From Diphasiastrum complanatum (taxonomy: Eukaryota > Streptophyta > Lycopodiopsida > Lycopodiales > Lycopodiaceae), in NCBI GenBank assembly GCA_029204225.1, contig CM055095.1, positions 28,650,845 through 28,714,844 of the forward strand: a DNA stretch of 64,000 bases, in the 5' to 3' direction. This document shows, piece by piece, positions 1-11,364 of the stretch. Position 1 is the stretch's first letter, and every line of letters starts with the position of its first letter. The notes under the pieces are model-generated. The model worked only from the letters and a program-made list of their open reading frames with translations. It did not search any database and was not told the DNA's origin. The translations under genes were made by a program, and so were the position numbers.

Positions 1-75
1 TTGGGTGGTTTCTCCATAGTGTGTTATCCTTTGTGTTTAGGATTTGTAAATAGGATCTAAAGAGCTTTCCTTACA
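1..75 (+). mobile_element. 3' end of a 5' LTR, cut by the window edge
   Basis: These bases lie directly upstream of a primer-binding site and end in TTACA, so they are read as the last part (U5) of a 5' LTR whose remainder is outside the window. The stretch is T/G-rich, as plant LTR ends often are. No second copy of it was found downstream, so the LTR call rests on position relative to the PBS. Confidence 0.55.
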
Positions 76-76
76 G

Positions 77-88
77 TGGTATCAGAGC
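77..88 (+). other. Primer-binding site (initiator tRNA-Met type)
   Basis: The sequence TGGTATCAGAGC is the classic plant retrotransposon PBS, complementary to the 3' end of initiator tRNA-Met. It sits immediately after the presumed LTR end, and gag-like and pol-like sequence follows on the same strand. Confidence 0.8.
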
Positions 89-864
89 AAGGCTTACAAG
101 TTTGGAGAGGTGGTGCTTTCCATTGGAACTTGGTGGTATTCAGCTAGTATTCTTATCCAAGGAGAGGAGCAAGGTTGCAAGTTGGTGAATCTTCCCAATT
201 TCAATTTGCATGTTCCATATCTCTCTCAAATTCATTGTGGTTTATGGAGAATGGTGCTAGGAAATTAATTTTGGTGACTTTTTTGGAGTTTTAGCATGTG
301 TAGCTCAGAATTAGCTAGGGATCTGAAATTTCTAGCAAGTTAATACACTTTGAAGTGATTAAAATTTGGTTTGCATGTTGGATATTCCCATGTATTTGGA
401 TTCTAGGCTCTTTTGTGGCCAAATTTGGCTTGTTTTCTATGATTTTGGCACAAAATGGAGGGTAGAACTCAAAATCCAGCAAGTTCAGATCAATTGGTTG
501 GTTATAGCTCTGTATATTGGATTGCATGTTTTTTGCCATTAAATTCCAATTGGGCATGGTGAAAAAACCTAGAAAGGCCTAAAATTCATGATTTTTGCTT
601 GTTTTTTAATGAAATTGGATGGTAGGAGGTTGTTGAACATCAATTGAAGCTGGGAAAAGATGAATCATAGTCTTTTGAAACTGTCCTGAAATCAAGAATT
701 CATGGTTCTCAGTCCATACTGCTTCATAGGATCTGTCTGAAGGCTTCATTGAACTCCTAGAGACCATTTAAGATTGTTTGAATCATTACTTTTAGGCTTG
801 GTTGAGTGTTAGCAATTTTTTGAGATGATCAAATCAAGTTGCAAATCCAGGTGCGCCATCTTAT

Positions 865-1310
865 ATGGTGATTTGTCAACAGTTGAGTACGGCACTCAAT
901 GATATGAATAATCGTAATCAGATGAGAGATCAGCAAATGGAGGTTCTGTTGAATCAAGTCAAATTGATGTCTTCACCCAATCTTGGTTTTCAACCAAAGG
1001 TTTATGCAGGTGAGAAGAAGGAGAAGAAACCTGAGGTCGTCAAGGACTGGCTGGCCAAGTGGAGTAGTTACTTCAATTTGCATGGTGCTCCTGATGAGAA
1101 TAACCAAGATTTGTGCAACCCATCAAGGAAAGAGCATCGACAAGACTAGACTTTCAACTGAGAGAAGAACTATAGAAACGCCTAGAAGCAAAATGGAGGA
1201 TACAGACCTTCCAGAAGTTAGAATCTGCCCAAAAACTAGAAGTGAAACCATTCATGGCAGATGCAACGAAAGAAAGAGACACGAGGAAAACACTCAGGCA
1301 TGCAAGTTGT
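865..1310 (+). pseudogene. Ty3/gypsy gag remnant, frameshifted
   Basis: An open stretch from 865 encodes a coiled-coil-like start followed by a gag-type segment with the motif VVKDWLAKWSSYFNLHGA. This resembles the gag of the chromovirus at 44-45 kb ([18 protein letters not shown]). The frame is lost near 1100 and similarity continues in another frame. A cysteine-containing stretch near 1380 may be the remnant of a zinc knuckle. The copy cannot encode an intact Gag. Confidence 0.6.
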
Positions 1311-2262
1311 GAAGCTGCTGGAGACTCTCCAATTTTGAGAATGTCAACCACTTGCAGTAATAAGACATTCTGGTTACATTGCGGAAATTGCGAAAGCAGT
1401 TTTTGATAAAGACTGGCAGCAATAAGCACTTGGTTTTACGCAAGCGAACGAGGATCTACGCTTTTCCAAGTTATAATCGTAGATGCCAATGCAGAAGCGG
1501 AATGACATCATTCATTATGAGTTGCAGTGGGTCCTGCACATTAGGGGTGAGATGATGTTGGCTGATTCTGACGAACCCCCAAGATACTCGGCCAGAGCTA
1601 CCCAAGAGCATCTCTCACCTTAGACCGAGGAGGCCTCTGAGAAGATGAGACTAACAAAGACTAAGAGCCGAGTATGAGAACTGAGGAATACTAGTTAATA
1701 TTTTCAAGTAGAAACTGTGTAAGCCTCATGGTGAATCCCGGAAGATGGAATGACCATGTAGGAACTATTATTTCTAGGCAAAGTAATAAATGCAAGTAGA
1801 CCTCTCTTAAAGAAAGTAAGGTGAGCCACCTTTTGATGGTGACCTCTAATGGAGAGCATTATTCCACTTGTAATTTGTGAAATGTGGAAATTCCACTAGG
1901 ATGCCACCTAAGGAGCTCTCTTGCTTATTTAGGAGACTCCCTCTTTGTGAAGAGGAGCTTTTTGTGAATTGTATCAACTCCATGCTGAAATGAGAAGAGC
2001 CTTCATGAGTTTGGTGCAACCCTTGAGCTCCTTGATCATGCTTGTTTCTTGAGTGATGCATTTATGATCTTGTCGTTCCCTCCTTTGTGTGTGGTTGTGG
2101 ATAGTAGAGTGAAATAGTTTTCTTGCTTTCCTAGAGTGGATTAGATTTCCTTTCTTGTTTGTGGATAAATGTATGAATCAGCATTTAGGTAAACTAAATA
2201 GGCTAGGTTTGTGATGCAATTCTTGCATAACCCCTTACAACCCTGTTTTTTATGTTCTTGGG
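1311..2262 (+). other. Internal region of the decayed gypsy element, no domain seen
   Basis: This stretch lies between recognisable gag and pol of the same element, where protease would be expected. I see no DSG/DTG protease motif and no long open frame. The part around 1840-2080 looks unlike the flanks and could be a small later insertion. Confidence 0.4.
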
Positions 2263-4915
2263 ATGTCCAATAATCAAAAGACTGGTTGGTTTCTTGATTC
2301 TTGGACTTCTAAAATACTGTCTAGTTTAGTTCATTTCTTGTTCTTGTTTTGCAATGTGGCATGGTTAGCAGCAGAGCCGATACCAGAGCAAGTCGAAGAT
2401 GATCTAGTGTCGTGGCAACATGCCTTTTCATATGATGAAGAAGTTGAGCTGATAGATGAATAGGTCCTGCAACACATGGAGCTTGATCGATACGGCATGA
2501 GAAACGTACCAGCTCAACCACCGCAGAAAGCACCAATGGCTAAATTTTTCAAGGTGGAACCACCCAAGGCACCTGTTAACAAGAAGCATCAGCTGAAGCA
2601 ACGCTACAGCCAGGTGCTCCGATGGAGTGATCTATTCGAAGAAGCAATAGCAAAAAACTTGTTTATGTGGGAGAGCAATTAACGCCCACTGAATTCACAA
2701 GGTTGCGTGCACTGTTGGTGGAATACAAAGATTGTTTCTCATGGACATATAAAGACCTGAAGGGCATCCCACCAACCGTAATCCAGCATACCATTCCCTT
2801 GGTGGACGGAGCAGTTCCTAAGGTAAGCATATATTACCGCTGCAATCCTAACTACACAGAACTGATCAAACAAGAGTTGCAGAAGCTACTAGACGCTGAT
2901 TTCATTTATGAAATTGAGCATACAGAATGGGTGTCACCTATAGTCATAGTACCCAAGAAGAACGAGAGGATGAAAATCTGTGTGAATCTGAAGGCACTAA
3001 ATGTGGTCACAAAGAAAGATCATTTTCCCTTACCTTTCACGGAAAGTGTTTTGGATTGAGTAGCGGGAGTAGAAGTCTACAGTTTCCGGAATGGCTTCAG
3101 CGGCTACAATTAAGTAAAAATAGCATCGGAAGATCAAAACAAAATTGCAATCGCCACAAAATGAAGAACCTACACCTACAAGATGATGTCATTTGGACTT
3201 TGTAATGCCTCTAGGACTTTTCAACGAGTTATGCAATCGACATTCAAAGAGCATTTGCAGAAGTTCCTGGAGATATTCTTGGATGATCTACATGCATGGG
3301 CCAAACTCAAAACACCTATCCAATTTGGAGAAGGTGTTGATGCAATTCCGTGAATATCAGATCTCCTTGAATCCAGAGAAGTGTCAATTTTGGGTGACAC
3401 ATGGCCTGATACAAGACCACATAATATCAAGACACGAAATCACCATTGATCTATCAAAGATCACGATCATTGTTAATCTACCACCACCAGGGACAATTTG
3501 AGGTGTCTATGTTTTCATGGGGGTCACGCTAACTACTATCGAATCTTCATTTTAGATTTTGCAGAGTTAGCAAGGCCAATCTACAAGCTCACGATAGAAC
3601 CACATTGAACATAGGAAGCTTTACAAGCGTTCCAGAAGCTTAAAGATGCATTGGTCTCGACGCCAATCTTACGACCGCCCAATTGGACGATAGAATTTTA
3701 CGTACATACTGATGCATCCAAGTATGCGATTGGAGCCGTCTTGATCCAGCTAGGAGAGTGTGAAAAAAATTTCCCAATCCAATTTGCTAGCCGACAACTG
3801 AGTGACTCCGAGATAAACTGCACTGGCTATGATCTATGCGGTCAAGAAGTTTAGGCATTATTTGATGGCCACTCATTTTGTATTTTATATGGACCATAAG
3901 ACCTTGTTTTATCTTGTTAATAAAACTTGCAACACAGGGCGAATCACTAGATGGCTGCTTCTGTTGTTGGAGTTTGATTTTCGAATAGTGGTTCGCAAGG
4001 GAAAACATCATTACATGGCAGATCATTTGTCGTGAATTAAATAGAAGGAAACTGCTACTCATCCTGATGACGAGCTACCTAATGCTGCCTTGTTTTACAT
4101 TGATACAGTACCAGAATGGGCCGCTGACATAGTTGAGTATCTTATGCGGGGCCAACCAAATAAATCACTACCGAAGGAGAAACAACGAATGTTGATTTAA
4201 AAAGCTAGACCGTATCAGCTGATTAACGGCCAACTTTATCGACGAGGATCTGATAGCATCCTTAGAAGATGTATTCTCCCACATGAGGCCACTCAGATTA
4301 TCTCAATTTCGCATGAAGGCATGGGTGGTGGTCACTTTGCATCTGAAATTACAGTTCAAAAGATCTTGCAATCAGGATGTTGGTGGCCAATGATTCACAA
4401 GGATACGAAAGAATACTTGAGAAAATGTGACGTGTGCTAGTGAGCTAGAAAACCAACAAGATTGAACTATGATCTATTGCATCCAGTTCTAGCTCAAGCA
4501 CCATTTGAAAAGTGGGTATTGGACTACATCAGTCCAATTCACCCAGCAGCAAGGAGTTCACAAGCTTGATATATCATCGTGGCTATGGATTATCTCACCA
4601 AATGGATAGAAGCCAAGGCAGTGCGAATAGCTAATGCTCGAGCTACTGCCAAGTTCCTGTATGAGAATATCATAGTGTGCTTCGGATGCCCGGTGGAGAT
4701 AGTCAGATAGTCAGTGGTCGCGAGACCCATTTCGTCAATGAGACCATCAAGGTCCTATCGAAGGAATTCTTCGTGCATGCATTGACAGTTGAGAAGACAT
4801 GTCGCAAAGCATGGCATGATCGCTGGCTACACAAGAAGGATCTTTGATCTGGAGATCTAGTCCTCATGTATAAAACCAAGGCGATCAAAGGAAAATTTAA
4901 GTTCACAGGCGACAA
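2263..4915 (+). pseudogene. Ty3/gypsy pol remnant (RT, RNase H, integrase)
   Basis: Domains appear in order. A pre-RT linker lies at 2360-2660. The RT N-terminus at 2667-3059 carries EYKDCFSWTYKDLKGIP and PIVIVPKKNERMKICVNLKALN. RT palm and connection sequence with NPEKCQFWVTHG lies at 3193-3500. RNase H at 3651-4035 shows HTDASKYAIGAVL and YMDHKTL. The integrase zinc-binding segment ends CDVC near 4437, and an integrase core starts near 4510. In-frame stops and shifts occur throughout (for example near 3058, 4035 and 4438). After about 4790 the sequence jumps to an integrase C-terminal-like segment, which implies a deletion in the core. The same family recurs on the minus strand at 19.0-20.3 kb and 27.5-30.1 kb. 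Confidence 0.85.
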
Positions 4916-4919
4916 GATC

Positions 4920-5585
4920 CATCAAGGATTCAGCAATGTCATGCAAGATCTGGACAGATCAAACAAGATCCAATAGGATCCAAATAGGATCTAGATCCAG
5001 ATGAGATCATAAGGGTAGCAGATCATCATCAAATACTACTTAGCCTCAAAAAATGTAGATCTAAAGCATAGATCTCGAGAAAAAGTACCAAAAATAGGGG
5101 TGAAAATCACTTAAACTGATGAATCAGCAACCAAATTTTCAAAAGAACCTTTGCAAAAGCTTCCATAGTTAGATCTAACCTAGATGGGCCCATAGAAATC
5201 TCTACGAATGTTACTTATGAAAAATCAGTCAAATTTGAGTGTCTGCGAAGGTTCGGGGAAGTTGTATCTAAGGAACCTTCGTAGGGCATCAAAACCTTCA
5301 AACCAGCCTTCGTAGACAACATTTTTGGACTCAGGACAGCAAACTTGATCTGCCTATGTGGTTAGATCATGAAAAACTGATATACAGAGCATGTCGTGTG
5401 AGAGTTGACTTCCTGCGAGAGTTCAACCTTTGCAGAGCTGGTGAACCTTTGCAGGGCATCCAAAATACCTTCTGAACCTTCGCAGACTTTTTTGAGGTCT
5501 TAGAATTATGAGAGAAAGGTCCCTGCAAAAATTTGGTTGGAACTGAACTGGAAAAAGTGTACTTCTCCTAATATGCACTCAAATT
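4920..5585. other. Intergenic stretch with repeated CCTTCGCAG-like motifs
   Basis: No coding signal is seen. First comes a GATCC/GATCT-rich stretch (4925-5010). At about 5240-5490 the short motif ACCTT(C/T)G(C/T)AG(A/G) recurs many times, often followed by GGCATC. This may be LTR or satellite-like sequence of an uncharacterised element. Confidence 0.4.
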
Positions 5586-5590
5586 ATCGC

Positions 5591-5600
5591 CTATATAAGG
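5591..5600 (+). promoter_or_regulatory. TATA-like box (CTATATAAGG)
   Basis: A good plant TATA-box match lies about 285 bases upstream of an ATG at 5882. The intervening leader is pyrimidine-rich, as in LTR promoters or plant 5' leaders. Whether it is active is inference. Confidence 0.35.
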
Positions 5601-5881
5601 ACATAATTTGAGTCATTTGGCACTTCACTCAGCGAAGCCTTGCCAAAAATCACACTGAATTTTTGACATTCTCCGATTGCGATAAAAACTCTCGCACACC
5701 TTCATTAGCCCTCACAGCCACCTGTTACATGCTCCTTGCCACCTTTTCCACCTTTGTTCTCACAAATTCCACCTCCTTCAGTTTCTAAAGACTTTGCTTC
5801 TATTTTTAATGCATTTTTGTCTTTTTTTGAAGATCTTTTCATTTTTTTCCATCTCGTCGCTACTGCATCTCATCTAATATC

Positions 5882-6475
5882 ATGGCATCCTCATCTTCTT
5901 TTGACGATACTGGCACCAAGTAGGTTATCCAACGGGAGATATCTATGGCCATTCAGATTTGGCCTCTGCCGTCTAACTCTTTGGTCGCACCATGGTTTCA
6001 TGCAGCCGGGCTCTTCTCAAAGCAATGGGGATTTACTCGGTGTTTTTTTCTCTGACATTAACTAGGACCTTGCCATTCACGCCTATGCCACGTGGGATGA
6101 GGCGAAGTCTCATTTTCACATCTTGTACGAGCCAAAAACCTCATCAACCCCTTTATGACCTCTCTCTCCTGACATCACAATCAGAACTAACAACAATTAT
6201 TTGATACAAGCTATCAATGACACCACAATCCAAGTTGTTGCTCACCTGTTGAACAACTTTCTGATTGTGTCAACTTTTCGAAAGGACGGCATTCAGTCCA
6301 CCCTCATGAGCCAAATTTGTTGGAAATTAAGCCCACAATTGTCTCCTTGGTACTTCTCAACAGTCTGTAGAAATACACTAAGTTCGCACAGTTCGCATTT
6401 TTTGCACTTTCTCGAAAACTACGACGCTTGCCTTCGACTTCTTCCGTTCAATTATTTTGAAAAAGTCAACTAGTT
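5882..6475 (+). pseudogene. Unidentified broken ORF, possibly transposon-derived
   Basis: An ATG at 5882 starts a serine-rich peptide that is stopped after 13 codons. Longer open segments in neighbouring frames run to 6475, with stops near 5922, 6060 and 6473. Joined loosely they look like one old coding region of about 190 codons (segments such as AYATWDEAKSHFHILYEPK), but I do not recognise the family. The position behind a TATA-like box and leader would suit a gag-like gene of a non-autonomous LTR element. This could equally be chance. Confidence 0.25.
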
Positions 6476-6880
6476 CACAGTTCAACAGTTTAACTATTTT
6501 TCAACACATTCGTCTTTTTTGCATATTCCCAAAAAATGCGAAGAGAGAGAAAACTCTCGAAGGTCCTCTATTTTTAAGGGTTAAACTGTTAAAGGCACCT
6601 TCGTCTTGTTTTTAAGGACAACTTAAACTTGTTTTGAGAGCACCTTTGACTTTTTCGCATTTTCTCGAAAAGTGCGAGAGAGTTAAACTATTAAGAACAT
6701 CTTCATCTTTTTGAGGGCACCTTCAACTTTTTAAGGGCACCTTAAACTGTTTACGGGCACCTTTGGCTTTTTCGCAAAATTTCGAAGACAGAGAAAAATG
6801 TCGAAGGTCATCTATTTTGAACGAGGAACGTTCCCAGCCACTTTTCGAAATTTGCGAAGTGAGAGAAAACCACTTCACGT
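6380..6880. repeat. Region rich in TTCGCA / CGAGAG short repeats
   Basis: Blocks such as TTTTCGCATTTTCTCGAAAA, GCGAGAGAGTTAAACT and AAGGGCACCTT recur several times, some forming short hairpins (TCGAAAAGTGCGA around 6670). Similar vocabulary (GTTCGCGTTTTCTGAAAA) appears at 21.2-21.4 kb, so it is probably a dispersed repeat family. No gene is seen. Confidence 0.4.
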
Positions 6881-6971
6881 AAAATGCGTACTATTTTAAA
6901 ACTAATAATTTTGTACAACTTTTAAAATCAAATTCATTATGTACAATGGGTACCCAATGGCATTGCAATAT

Positions 6972-7140
6972 CATGAATTGTTCATATATTATGGAAGGCA
7001 CCAGGTAGAATGTCCTCTGCGAGATGTGACTGATTTGGCCAAACTATAAATAATCTAAAAATGGACATGTTATTTATAAATTGTTCATGTATTATGAAAG
7101 GCACCAAGCAGAATGTCCTCTGCTAGGTGCATTCCATTGC
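6972..7140. repeat. Direct repeat, about 50 bp, two diverged copies
   Basis: AATTGTTCATATATTATGG at about 6977 and AATTGTTCATGTATTATGA at about 7080 each lead into GGCACCA(G/A)G(T/C)AGAATGTCCTCTGC. The copies are roughly 104 bases apart. No function is apparent. Confidence 0.65.
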
Positions 7141-7279
7141 GTAATGGGTACCTTGAACTTTTTCCCATTTACATTACAAAGCATAATAGGAGATTTGACT
7201 TTGATTGACCACTATGAGCGTGCCACATGGCAATCGTACAGATGCGCAACTGAAAAGTGCAAAACCTACGTTTGAAAAA

Positions 7280-7282
<3 letters not shown>

Positions 7283-7337
<55 letters not shown>
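7283..7337. repeat. (TA)n microsatellite
   Basis: Uninterrupted TA dinucleotide tract of about 55 bases. Confidence 0.98.
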
Positions 7338-7339
<2 letters not shown>

Positions 7340-8750
7340 TGCTTTTTAATCCGTTCAAAAAATGGGCATAATAGTCATAAGGTATCCATTACGTTGCATG
7401 CAAAATCAATAGTCTATAGAGAGACTACCTATTTTTTATAATCTTTGTCTTTAACATAATGGAATTGGTCGAGGCCCCTTCCATAATCCAACAAGACTAT
7501 GATACACGAGCCTAAGGCCATTGAGCATCTAGAAAAAAAAATCCAACAATTTAATAAGACTTCAATGTCTTCAAGTACTTGGTAGGAGTCTGACTTCACC
7601 TCACTTTGGATCGAATCACCATCCAACCATTTTGAACATGCAACTTGGAAAGGAGGAATGAGCCATCACAAATTTATTTTCATCCATGTTTTCCCACAGA
7701 TTACTGCATAACTCATCTTGACTTACTACTCTTGACTTGCAATTATGTTGAGTACAATAATTCTCACCTATAGACACCCCTACTTGCAAGGAGAAAGAAG
7801 CTGGATGAAAATATGTGTAGCTAGAAATGGCCTTGTCCAAATAGGCATACCAATATTAACGAGTAGCTATAGAAGTGGTAATATGTACTCATTTACAACC
7901 TTTACATCATTTCAATTCCAGTCACACGCATGTCTCGAGGGATGTGGGGGTAGTTATGTAAGTCGATTCTTGTTGACAAGTGTGCTTTGTGTGTCTTTCA
8001 TGTTCTTACCAAGAGGGTTAATATAGATTTCATTCTTGAAGACCAATATTACAATTTGACATTAGAGGTTGATGTTAAGGGGATATTGACATGCCATTGT
8101 TAGCGAGTTTTGAGTCTTCTAATTCCCAAATTTGTATTGTTTTCAAGTGCTCTACAACATTCTTGTACTAAACTCTACAATCACAATTTAGAGAATTGAA
8201 TGACATGAAATTTTCAAGTTCTTTGTCAAAATGAAGTTTGTAATAAATTTGTGCCCATCAACCTTACCATTCATAGAAATTTCAAAACCTTCAAATACAT
8301 TCAAAATATGTTTTGACATACACATCAAGCATCAAATTTCAACAATGGTGTCCCACCATTTTCTATACTAGGGCTTCTATTTTTCAGGAGAATTTCAATT
8401 CTAGATGAGAGTTGATATTAAGATAAAGGAGAGAAAATGAAGGTCTATGCACATTTGTGCATGAAATCTTAATGATATAAGAGCCATGAAGGGGAGTAAA
8501 TATGGCTCAAGGTCACTATTGAGCCACAAGGTGAAATTTTTACCCATAGTACATAATGACAATTCCCAACTATAACTAATATCTCCATGGTGGAGGTAGT
8601 TGTACAAATAGAAACGCACTTGACAACTCATGTCCTCATCTCAAGCATATAACTTAAGTTCATTGCTAGTTTCCATTCCATGCAATGGTTCAATTCCACC
8701 CAAGTGCACATGAATAAACATGTACTTTTAAAAGTTACCCTGTACTCTCT
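7340..8750. other. Intergenic stretch, no feature recognised
   Basis: AT-rich sequence on both strands with only short open frames of non-biased codon use. No transposon protein motif, tRNA or repeat was recognised. Confidence 0.4.
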
Positions 8751-8815
8751 CTATAAAGGTGTGGGTGTGGGTGTGTGTTCTCCTGCGCGAGACAGACAGA
8801 GAGTGAGTGTGATTG

Positions 8816-8818
<3 letters not shown>

Positions 8819-8856
<38 letters not shown>
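8819..8856. repeat. (GA)n microsatellite
   Basis: A GA tract of about 38 bases, preceded at 8757-8780 by an imperfect GTGTGGGTGTG stretch and an interrupted GAGACAGACAGAGAG stretch. It lies about 360 bases beyond the stop codon of the C4H gene. Confidence 0.97.
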
Positions 8857-8861
<5 letters not shown>

Positions 8862-9214
8862 TGAATGATAGTGAGAGAGTATGAATGAGCATGAGCATTG
8901 GATACATTTTGCTAATGGTTAACTTGCATTATTAACTAGCAATAAATTTTAATATTGCTACATGATAGAACTGGCGTCAACATATACAAACTTTAGAACT
9001 CGCTCTTGCTTCAGATTCGCTGAAGACTTGAAGTAATCTTTGCACGGGCAGCTGCAACTACGCATACTCCATGAATAGGTAACAGGAAGTTATCGTCTCA
9101 TTCAAACACGCTACTTTCATCCATATCGTCACAAAAACATATCCAAAGGTCCAGCCCAGCCACGCTTGTCAAACGCTAAGCTGTTATTAAATATAATGCC
9201 AAGAGAGGTGGCAT

Positions 9215-11236
9215 TTAGGCTCGCGGCTTCACAACAACAGTTGAATGGTTAGCGATATGAAGACTAAACTGCCCACCTTTCTCAGATAAGTCCACCTTTT
9301 GTACTCCTGGTGGTGGCAGAAGCTCAAATGATGCCACCAATCTTCCGATCACCAGACTTAGAATGGGCAAGGCCAAAATAATACCCGGACAGCTTCTTCT
9401 GCCAACTCCGAAGGGTACAAATCTAAAATCATTGCCGCTTGCGTCAATTTTGCCATCCAAAAACCTGTCAGGATTGAATACTTCGGGTCGATCCCAATGG
9501 GCAGGGTTGTTTGCAAGCCACCACGCATTCACCAGAATTTTGCTCTCAGCTGGGATGTCGTATCCTGCGAGCTTGGCTTGATGCAGATTCATGTGGGGCA
9601 CCAGAAGAGGAATGGCCATATGGAGTCTCATCGTTTCCTTCACGACTGCATTTAGATAGCTCATCTTCGGAATGTCAGGCTCTGTGATTAGCACTCCCCT
9701 GCCTAACACAGAATCAAGCTCCTCTCGAACTTTCTGCTGTATGTCGGGATTGTTCACCAATTCTGCAATTGCCCATTCGATCGACCAAAGAGTGGTCTCA
9801 ATAGCTGCGCACAGATCAAGTAGGTAACATGTTAGTCCTGAGAAACAGAAAAGCACCGTGGTGTGGCAAAGCGGACGTATTGTCAAAATTTGTCTGATTG
9901 GCTTGTCTTTGATCATTCATGTACATGATGTCTAGCACGAAACAGAGAGTAAATAAAGGAACGCTCTTGTCAAAGCTAATTTAGCCAGACCGGACTGCAT
10001 AACGTTAACCCCTAGAAACTCAAGAACTCATAGCTCGAAAAATCCTAACAAAGCTGAATACATCTCTGGGCACAACATAATATTGAAAGATCAAATTGTC
10101 AAACATCTCATCTAGCTCTGCACCTGCAACGTTGATGTTTTCGACAATGTATAGTACATTATCCTCGTTGATTTCGCCTTTGTTCTGTGCATCCAAAATA
10201 TGATCAATTGCACACTTCTCGGAGCCTGAATCACTTTCACGCGACTTGAGTAAGTTCCTGAGAACCATTGAATCAGATTAAGCGTAAAATCAAACACGAA
10301 GGCCAAACTAATAGCGGACAAAATTGAAAACCTCGATTTAACGGCAAATGCTCTTGACATGTCTACGGTTGCTTACTTGCGTTCGTCTAAGAAATATTGT
10401 TTGAACAAGGCAAGACGGTTCTCTTTCACTTCCTTGCAAAGCTTTAGATATCCATTCAAGAGAGGACGTAAGATCGGAATGAAATCGCCATAGTTGTATT
10501 CGAAACTCTGAGCAAGACGGCTCCTCTCGCCATTCAAGGCCTTCAGCTTCACAAAAAGGGGGTCATCCTCACGCTCAAAGCGACGATCAAACATTAAACG
10601 ATACATGAAGTTGTACATCATGAGCTGCAGACGTCTTCTAATTACGATCCCGGACGTTCTGGCACTCTCATTTGCTCGTAAATCTTCGATCACGTAGTCG
10701 ATCTCTTCTTCCCAGGCCGATCTAGACTGCTGGACAACTTTGTTAGTAAAGAAAGGAACTGTCATTATCCTTCTCATTCGTCTCCAATGCTCTCCATACA
10801 CAGTAAACACCATATCCTGGCCTTTTCCAGTGAAGATATCAAACACAACATTGCGAGTACGAGAGCCGAATTCCACCCCTTGAGTGTGAAGAACATCCTT
10901 GGCCAGCTCTGGGGAGGATACAACTACCAGATTTCTCTGACCCATTTTGAGCAAAAAAACATCCCCATACTTTTTCGCAAGCTCTGCTAAGTTCCTGTGG
11001 TTCAAGTCATCTCCCACCTGCAGCCAGTTTCCCACTATGGGAAAGCTGGGAGGGCCAGGGGGGAGATGTAGCTTTTTGGCAGTTGATTTCGAGATAAGGA
11101 TCGCACCGATGACAACAACGAAAGCAGCCTGAAGTATAATATCCGTTCGGAAAAACGAAGGAGGGGCATCTGCATCTTGCTTTGCATTTACAAAGCCAAT
11201 TCCAGCAATCAACAAGCCAAACAGCACAGAAGCCAT
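9215..11236 (-). CDS. C4H: Trans-cinnamate 4-hydroxylase, cytochrome P450 family CYP73A
   Basis: Three exons on the minus strand: 11236-10377, 10257-10124 and 9804-9215. The introns are 119 and 319 bases, both GT-AG, and the exons join to 1584 bases and 527 residues. The enzyme 4-hydroxylates cinnamate, the second step of the phenylpropanoid pathway, on the ER membrane with P450 reductase. Visible landmarks are the proline hinge PPGPP (59-63), the I-helix [14 protein letters not shown] (residues 329-342; IETT replaces the usual P450 xGxxT), ExxR at E388/R391, the PDRF motif (443-446) and the haem loop [10 protein letters not shown] (463-472) with ligand Cys470. Two introns fit my memory of C4H genes. 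The start is the only Met before residue 90 that keeps the membrane anchor. The N-terminus is about 20 residues longer than the usual ~505-aa protein and holds two hydrophobic segments (1-18 and 33-49), as in class II C4Hs. Family is very sure; intact expression is inferred. Confidence 0.96.
9805..10123 (-). other. C4H intron 2
   Basis: Donor GTGCAG follows GTTGCAG at 10124 and acceptor GCGCAG precedes CTATTGAGACC at 9804. The Ala332 codon is split G|CT inside the conserved NVAAIETT motif, so placement is unambiguous. Confidence 0.93.
10258..10376 (-). other. C4H intron 1
   Basis: Donor GTAAGC follows ...CGCAA at 10377 and acceptor CTCAG precedes GAACTTACTC at 10257. The Lys287 codon is split AA|G. 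The reading frame and the C4H consensus resume exactly across the junction. Confidence 0.93.
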
Positions 11237-11364
11237 CCCACAAGCTTCTTGTCCTTTCTATATTTTCGCAACAGCTTCCCCCGACGTCACAAGCTTGAAG
11301 CACGCATCCGATGTCGATGCTACAAAAGTAACATAACAACAATTTCTAAACCATTAAACTTATG

